A DNA stretch of 19,533 bases from 13-2-20CM-68-14 sp035640035 (GTDB lineage: Bacteria > Actinomycetota > Thermoleophilia > Gaiellales > Gaiellaceae): positions 1 to 19,533 of the forward strand of contig DASQWX010000206.1 in NCBI GenBank assembly GCA_035640035.1, given 5' to 3'. Below the pieces are notes generated by a model, which searched no databases, was not told the DNA's origin, and worked only from the letters and a program-made list of their open reading frames with translations. This document shows positions 15,414 to 19,533 of this stretch, one piece after another. A program made the position numbers and the translations under genes. Position 1 is the stretch's first letter; each line of letters starts with the position of its first letter.

Positions 15414-16760
15414 GTGGACACGCGGGCCAAGGAGCCGTTGGCGGTGTTCGGCGCGGGTTGGGTCGGCCTCGTCACGGGGGCGTGCTTCGCGGAGCTCGGT
15501 CACGAAGTCGTCATCCGGGACGTCGTGCCCGAGAAGATCGACCGCCTCCGGGCCGGTGAGCTTCCGTTCCACGAGCCTGGCCTCGCCGAGCTCGTCGCAC
15601 GGAACGGCGAGCGCCTGTCGTTCACTCTCGACGGGGTCGATGCGGCGGCCTCGGCGGAGCTCGTCTTCGTCTGCGTGGACACGCCGCCGACCTACTCCGG
15701 CGACGCCGATCTCTCGCGGGTCTGGACGGTGATCGACGAGCTGCCGCAGCTCGATCGCCGGTCGATCCTCGTGATGAAGAGCACCGTCCCGGTCGGGACC
15801 GGGGAGAAGGTGCGCGCCGCCCTCGAGGCTCGCGGCCTGAGCCATATCGGCTACGTCTCGAATCCCGAGTTCCTGGCCGAAGGCGACGCCGTCCAGGACT
15901 TCATGCAGCCCGACCGCGTCGTCGTCGGCGCCTTTGCCGAGGCGGACGGCGACCGAGTCGCGGCGCTCTACAGCGAGATGGAGGCGCCGATCGTCCGGGC
16001 CGACGTGGCCTCGGCGGAGATGATCAAGCTCGCCGCGAACGCGTTCCTTGCGACGCGGATCAGCTTCATCAACGAGATTGCGAACGTCTGCGAGGTGACC
16101 GGTGCGGACGTGGAGAAGGTCGCCGAGGGCGTCGGGCTCGACCATCGCCTCGGGCCGCACTTCCTCCGCGCCGGGGTGGGCTTCGGCGGCAGCTGCTTCC
16201 CGAAAGATACGAACGCGTTGAAGCAGCTCGCCTCGAACTCCGGCTACCACTTCCAGCTCCTCTCCGCTGTGATCGAGGTCAACGAGCTCCAGAAGCGGCG
16301 CGTCATCAACAAGCTGCAGAAGTACCTCGGCCGGCTCCGCGGCAAGCGGATCGCCTTGCTCGGGCTCGCCTTCAAGGCGAACACCGACGACATGCGTGAT
16401 GCCCCGTCGGTCGTCCTCGCCTCGCGGCTGCTGGCAGAGGGCGCGAACGTGCGCGCCTACGATCCGGTCGCGAAGCCGGGTGACCTCGTGCGCGGCGTCA
16501 CGCTCTGCGATTCCGTGCGCGAGGCTGTCCGCGACGCCGATGCCGCGGTGATCGTCACGGACTGGGACGAGTTCCGTTCTCTCGCGTCTCCGGAGATCCG
16601 CGACGCGATGCGCAGGCCGCTGATCGTCGACGGGCGAAACATGCTCGATCCCGAGGCCGTGCGCGCGGCCGGGTTCGACTACGAGGGCATCGGACGGGCG
16701 TCGTCGCCCTTGGCTGCCTTGCCGGAAACGGCTGAGCGCGATACTGAGTTCGCGGAGTAA
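15414..16760 (+). CDS. UDP-glucose/GDP-mannose 6-dehydrogenase family protein
   Basis: The family oxidises a nucleotide sugar twice with NAD to a uronic acid, most often UDP-glucose to UDP-glucuronate, in the cytoplasm. The 448 residues start at GTG, five bases after the LCP stop. Visible are the NAD-binding GAGWVGL (Gly13-Gly18), FVCVDTPP, KSTVPVGTG, NPEFLAEGDAVQDF, the hinge Lys/Asn in EMIKLAANAFLATRISFINE, and the catalytic Cys261 in GFGGSCFPKDT. The third domain is marked by LGLAFKANTDDMRDAPS and ends with VDGRNMLDP. All three domains are complete. Substrate could be UDP-glucose, UDP-ManNAc/GlcNAc or GDP-mannose; the sequence suggests the UDP-glucose type. The stop is immediately followed by the next start. 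Confidence 0.93.
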   Translation: MDTRAKEPLAVFGAGWVGLVTGACFAELGHEVVIRDVVPEKIDRLRAGELPFHEPGLAELVARNGERLSFTLDGVDAAASAELVFVCVDTPPTYSGDADLSRVWTVIDELPQLDRRSILVMKSTVPVGTGEKVRAALEARGLSHIGYVSNPEFLAEGDAVQDFMQPDRVVVGAFAEADGDRVAALYSEMEAPIVRADVASAEMIKLAANAFLATRISFINEIANVCEVTGADVEKVAEGVGLDHRLGPHFLRAGVGFGGSCFPKDTNALKQLASNSGYHFQLLSAVIEVNELQKRRVINKLQKYLGRLRGKRIALLGLAFKANTDDMRDAPSVVLASRLLAEGANVRAYDPVAKPGDLVRGVTLCDSVREAVRDADAAVIVTDWDEFRSLASPEIRDAMRRPLIVDGRNMLDPEAVRAAGFDYEGIGRASSPLAALPETAERDTEFAE

Positions 16761-17453
16761 GTGGAGGCGATCATCCTGGCCGGCGGCAAGGCCGAGCGAC
16801 TCGGCGACGCTGCCGGCGGCCTGCCGAAGCCGCTCGTGCCGATCGCGGGGCGCGCGCTTGCCGCCTGGCAGGTGGGCCTGCTGCATCGCGCGGGGGTCGA
16901 CCGCGTCATCGTCAGTTGCAATCAGGGAAGCGGCGAGCAGTTCGAGGCCGCGCTCGACGGGCTCGGGGTCGAGATCGCGATCGCCGAGGAGTCGGAGCGG
17001 CTGGGGCGGGGAGGGGGCATCCGGTTCGCGGCGAGGATGCGCAAGGAGGGCGCAGAAACACTCGCGCTGAACGGCGACGAGTTGCTCGACGTCGACTTCG
17101 CCGCGCTCCTCGAGCACCACAGGACGAACCGGGTCGCGGCGACGATCACCGTCGCGCAGCCGAAGTCGCCGTTCGGCGTCGTCGAGCTGGACGGGGAGCG
17201 CGTGCGCGGATTCGCCGAGGGCGGGACGATCGAGTGCTGGGTCAGCTGCGGCGTCTACGCCCTCGGCGAGGAGGCGCTGGCCCGTTTCCCGGAGCGCGGC
17301 GACCACGAGACGACCGCGTTTCCGGAGCTCGCGGCCGAGGGCAAGCTCGGAGCCTTCCGGCACGAGGGCCTCTGGCTGACCGTCAACACGCCGAAGGACC
17401 TGCGGGTCGCCGAGGAGTACGTCAGCGCCCACCCCGAATGGCTAGGAGCGTAG
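16761..17453 (+). CDS. Sugar-1-phosphate nucleotidyltransferase (NTP_transferase family)
   Basis: This enzyme probably makes an NDP-sugar from a sugar-1-phosphate and NTP. The 230-residue protein has the nucleotide-binding start LAGGKAERLGD, the PKPLVPIAGR sugar-phosphate motif with its conserved Lys, NGDELLDVD as the metal-binding Asp region, and LWLTVNTPKDLRVAEEY at the end. It is a minimal single-domain form, in the size range of heptose-1-phosphate guanylyltransferases and MurU-like enzymes, without the left-handed helix domain of glucose-1-phosphate thymidylyl or adenylyl enzymes. The sugar and base cannot be assigned. GTG 16761 abuts the previous TAA; GGAG at 16753-16756 is the ribosome-binding site. 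Confidence 0.87.
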   Translation: MEAIILAGGKAERLGDAAGGLPKPLVPIAGRALAAWQVGLLHRAGVDRVIVSCNQGSGEQFEAALDGLGVEIAIAEESERLGRGGGIRFAARMRKEGAETLALNGDELLDVDFAALLEHHRTNRVAATITVAQPKSPFGVVELDGERVRGFAEGGTIECWVSCGVYALGEEALARFPERGDHETTAFPELAAEGKLGAFRHEGLWLTVNTPKDLRVAEEYVSAHPEWLGA

Positions 17454-17465
17454 GATCGGTGAATT

Positions 17466-17882
17466 GTGGAAGGGCCTTTGTCGTCGCCTAATCTCGAGAG
17501 CCTCGATCGCTTCTCGTACCAGTCCGACCGGGTCGAGAAGCCGTGGGGGCACGAACTGATCTGGGCGAAGGCCGAGCAGTACGCCGGCAAAATGCTTTTC
17601 ATCCGGGCCGGTCAGGCGCTCAGCCTCCAGTTCCATCGCGAGAAGGACGAGAGCTGGTACGTGCTGGAGGGCCGCGCCGAGCTCCAGCTCGGCGAGGCGG
17701 GCCAGGCAGTCCTGGCGGAGGAAGTGGTCGGGCCGGGCGCCGCGTTCCGTTTCCGGCCGGGCACCGTCCACCGCGTCCGCGCGCTCGAGGACACGACGAT
17801 TCTCGAGGTCTCGACGCCCGAGCTCAACGACATCGTCAGGCTCGAGGACGAATACGGCCGCGAGGGAACGACGCAACCTTGA
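17466..17882 (+). CDS. Cupin, type II phosphomannose isomerase-like
   Basis: This is a small single-domain beta-barrel cupin of 138 residues from a GTG start. It shows the PMI type II pattern: VEKPWGHELIW at the entry, SLQFHREKDESWYVLEGRAEL (first metal motif with His and Glu), and FRPGTVHRVRAL (second motif with His). Relatives either isomerise mannose-6-phosphate/fructose-6-phosphate or form the C-terminal domain of ManC. Here the cupin is separate from, but next to, a nucleotidyltransferase, as though ManC functions were split, although that transferase is not a clear ManC. It starts 12 bases after the previous stop, with AGGA at 17452-17455. Activity is uncertain; small cupins can also bind sugars without isomerising them. 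Confidence 0.82.
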   Translation: MEGPLSSPNLESLDRFSYQSDRVEKPWGHELIWAKAEQYAGKMLFIRAGQALSLQFHREKDESWYVLEGRAELQLGEAGQAVLAEEVVGPGAAFRFRPGTVHRVRALEDTTILEVSTPELNDIVRLEDEYGREGTTQP

Positions 17883-17900
17883 CATATCTCTGTTAAGGTT
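17875..17900 (+). promoter_or_regulatory. 26-bp dyad operator candidate upstream of merR-like gene
   Basis: AACCTT (17875-17880) and AAGGTT (17895-17900) are perfect inverted arms. Within them CTTGACA (17878-17884) and TGTTAAG (17891-17897), six bases apart, are inverted with one mismatch, so 10 of 13 positions of the dyad pair. The shape resembles MerR-family operators, in particular the HspR HAIR element (CTTGAGT-N7-ACTCAAG). The right arm includes the AAGG at 17895-17898 that would serve as ribosome-binding site for the ATG at 17907, and the left arm overlaps the stop of the cupin gene. Autoregulation by the encoded MerR protein is the simplest reading. Confidence 0.65.
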
Positions 17901-17906
17901 CGGCCG

Positions 17907-18230
17907 ATGGAGTCGCTGACCGTCGGCCAGGCCGCCGCGCGCACCGGGTGGTCACCCAGGATGCTCCGCTACCTCGAGCGTGCCGGTCTCGTGATCCCGT
18001 CGCGCAGCTCGGCCGGCTATCGCCAGTACGGCCTGCTCGAGCTCAACCAGCTTCGCTCGCTCAACGAGCTTCGCCGCCGCTTCGGCGTCGGTATCGACGA
18101 CCTCGCCTTCACGGTGCGGCTCCAGCAGGATCCCGCTCTCCAGGCCGCGATCGCGACGTGGCTCGCTGGGACCCAGCTGTCCGCCCTGGACTGGGAGCAG
18201 CGCAAGCACGAGCGCCTGCTCGTCGCCTAA
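17907..18230 (+). CDS. Short MerR-family transcriptional regulator
   Basis: This 107-residue DNA-binding protein has an N-terminal MerR winged helix: TVGQAAARTGWSPRMLRYLERAGLV (residues 5-29) followed by SSAGYRQYG and a long helix LLELNQLRSLNELRRRFGVG. The C-terminal 35 or so residues are helical, with no cysteine-rich metal site and no ligand domain, so it resembles small HspR/GlnR-type members rather than MerR, CueR or SoxR. A dyad lies 6 bases before the ATG, suggesting self-control. The next gene, ahcY, begins 30 bases downstream and is a likely second target. Ligand and signal are unknown. Confidence 0.87.
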   Translation: MESLTVGQAAARTGWSPRMLRYLERAGLVIPSRSSAGYRQYGLLELNQLRSLNELRRRFGVGIDDLAFTVRLQQDPALQAAIATWLAGTQLSALDWEQRKHERLLVA

Positions 18231-18242
18231 TGATCTAGATCA
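18231..18242. promoter_or_regulatory. perfect 12-bp palindrome before ahcY
   Basis: TGATCTAGATCA is fully self-complementary and directly follows the merR-like stop, eight bases before the ahcY ribosome-binding site. AT-rich symmetric sequence is rare in this GC-rich window, so an operator role is plausible. It differs in sequence from the dyad upstream of the merR gene, so a different protein may bind it. Confidence 0.45.
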
Positions 18243-18260
18243 CAAGAACGAAAGGACCGA

Positions 18261-19529
18261 ATGGCCACCACCAAGCGTCACGACGTGAAAGATCTCTCAC
18301 TCGCCCCCAATGGTGTGGTGCGGATCGCCTGGGCCGACCGGCAGATGCCCGTGCTCGCCGCGATCCGCGAGCGCTTCGAGAACGAGCAGCCGCTGGCCGG
18401 CTACCGCATCGCGGCCTGCCTGCACGTCACGAGCGAGACCGCGAACCTGATGCGCACGCTCAAAGCGGGCGGTGCCGACATCGTCCTCTGCGCCTCGAAC
18501 CCGCTCTCGACGCAGGACGACGTCGCGGCCGCGCTCGTCGAGGAGTTCGACGTCGCCGTCTTCGCGATCAAGGGCGAGGACAACGACACCTACTACCAGC
18601 ACATCGAGGCCGCGGTCGACCACAAGCCGCAGCTGACGATGGACGACGGGGCCGACGTGATCGGCGTCCTCCACTCGCACCGGCGCGAGCAGCTCGGCGA
18701 CATCCTCGGCGGGATGGAGGAGACGACGACGGGCGTGATCCGGTTGAAGGCGCTCGAGCGCGACGGCGCGCTCGGGTTCCCCGTGATCGCCGTCAACGAC
18801 GCGAACACGAAGCACATGTTCGACAACCGCTACGGCACCGGGCAGTCGACGATCGACGGGATCGTCCGTGCGACGAATGTTCTGCTCGCCGGCGCGACCT
18901 TCGTCGTCTGCGGTTACGGCTGGGTCGGCAAGGGCGTCGCTCTCCGCGCTCGGGGCATGGGCGCGCATGTGATCGTGACCGAGGTCGATCCCCTGCGGGC
19001 GCTCGAAGCGACGATGGACGGCTTCGAGGTGCAGCCGATGGACAAGGCGGCCGAGAGGGGCGACATCTTCTGTACGGCCACGGGCGACAAGTCGGTGATC
19101 ACCCGCGAGCACATGCTGCGGATGAAGGACGGCGCGATCCTCGCGAACACCGGCCACTTCAACGTCGAGATCGAGATCCCGGCGCTCCGGCAGCTCGCCA
19201 CCGAGACGCGCAAGGCCCGGGAGTTCGTCGAGGAGTTCGAGCTCGAGGGCGGCAAGAAGCTCTACCTGGTCGCCGAGGGACGGCTCGTCAACCTCTCGTC
19301 GGCCGAGGGTCACCCCGCGTCGGTGATGGATATGTCCTTCGCCAACCAGGCTCTTTCGGCCGAATACGTCGTCACCAACGCCGCGAGCCTCGAGCGTCGC
19401 GTCTACCCGGTGCCGGGCGAGATCGACAGCGAGATAGCCCGGCTCAAGCTCGGGACGATGGGCATCGAGATCGACACGCTCAGCGAGGAGCAGTCCAAGT
19501 ACCTCGCGTCGTGGGACGAAGGAACTTAG
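18261..19529 (+). CDS. ahcY: S-adenosylhomocysteine hydrolase, short archaeal/Thermotoga-like type
   Basis: The enzyme reversibly splits S-adenosylhomocysteine into adenosine and homocysteine in the cytoplasm, removing the inhibitor left by methyltransferases. The 422 residues include LHVTSETANLMRTLKAGGADI, CASNPLSTQDDVAAAL, NDANTKHMFDNRYGTGQSTIDG (substrate Lys/Asp and gate region), the NAD-binding GYGWVGKGVALRARGMGA, and ILANTGHFNVEIEI and SSAEGHPASVMDMSFANQAL. The C terminus ends EEQSKYLASWDEGT and lacks the KPDHYRY segment whose Lys and Tyr contact NAD in a neighbouring subunit of common bacterial/eukaryotic enzymes; the archaeal and Thermotoga forms end this way. A good ribosome-binding site, AAAGGA, lies at 18251-18256. 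Its product homocysteine is the substrate of the methionine synthase pair upstream. Confidence 0.95.
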   Translation: MATTKRHDVKDLSLAPNGVVRIAWADRQMPVLAAIRERFENEQPLAGYRIAACLHVTSETANLMRTLKAGGADIVLCASNPLSTQDDVAAALVEEFDVAVFAIKGEDNDTYYQHIEAAVDHKPQLTMDDGADVIGVLHSHRREQLGDILGGMEETTTGVIRLKALERDGALGFPVIAVNDANTKHMFDNRYGTGQSTIDGIVRATNVLLAGATFVVCGYGWVGKGVALRARGMGAHVIVTEVDPLRALEATMDGFEVQPMDKAAERGDIFCTATGDKSVITREHMLRMKDGAILANTGHFNVEIEIPALRQLATETRKAREFVEEFELEGGKKLYLVAEGRLVNLSSAEGHPASVMDMSFANQALSAEYVVTNAASLERRVYPVPGEIDSEIARLKLGTMGIEIDTLSEEQSKYLASWDEGT

Positions 19530-19533
19530 CCCG

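Noticed and set aside
15324..17432. 702-codon open frame on the minus strand, opposite the dehydrogenase and nucleotidyltransferase genes
   Set aside because: High-GC coding DNA often leaves the opposite strand open. The + strand frames here have clear families and motifs, while the minus translation is Arg/Asp/Val-rich with no recognisable domain.
17879..17909. TTGACA at 17879 as the -35 of a standard promoter for the merR-like gene
   Set aside because: With a 17-19 base spacer the -10 would fall on CCGATGG at the start codon, which does not resemble TATAAT. The hexamer is better explained as part of the dyad.

Overview
The window reads as a high-GC actinobacterial chromosome, most plausibly from a deep lineage such as Thermoleophilia/Gaiellales. 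This lineage call is an inference from base composition, frequent GTG/TTG starts, the LytR-CpsA-Psr (LCP) protein with a long C-terminal extension, and the archaeal-looking methyl-cycle enzymes. No rRNA or taxonomic marker is present to prove it. All 18 genes lie on the + strand and are tightly packed. No tRNA, rRNA, CRISPR array, insertion sequence or phage gene was seen.

Layout: (1) 1-2108 holds the 3' part of atpA and complete atpG. (2) 2204-8308 holds a complete peptide-type ABC importer in the unusual order permease C, binding protein, permease B, ATPase D, ATPase F. It is followed by a small membrane protein (8312-8668) and a zinc-finger anti-sigma-like protein (8722-9177). (3) 9412-11343 resumes the ATP synthase operon with atpD and atpC, so the usual atpA-G-D-C order is interrupted by about 7.3 kb. 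(4) 11343-13408 holds two overlapping genes that look like the N- and C-terminal halves of cobalamin-independent methionine synthase (MetE), overlapping atpC by one base. (5) 13477-17882 is a cell-envelope operon: LCP protein, UDP-glucose dehydrogenase family, sugar nucleotidyltransferase and cupin. (6) 17907-19529 holds a short MerR-family regulator, preceded by a strong dyad operator candidate, and an S-adenosylhomocysteine hydrolase (ahcY) with a short archaeal/Thermotoga-type C terminus.

How the genes fit together: regions 4 and 6 both belong to the activated-methyl cycle (SAH to homocysteine to methionine). Region 5 fits surface glycan precursor synthesis and attachment. Regions 1 and 3 build the F1 part of ATP synthase. 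Region 2 is a self-contained nutrient importer that looks inserted, or retained after rearrangement, between atpG and atpD.

Most notable points: the split ATP synthase operon; the two-gene MetE coupled to atpC, in which one canonical zinc-ligand position (Glu) is Gly; the HAIR-like dyad covering the merR ribosome-binding region; a perfect 12-bp palindrome before ahcY; and a perfect 12-bp stem terminator between oppA and oppB. I found no wholly new multi-gene system that can be supported from sequence alone.
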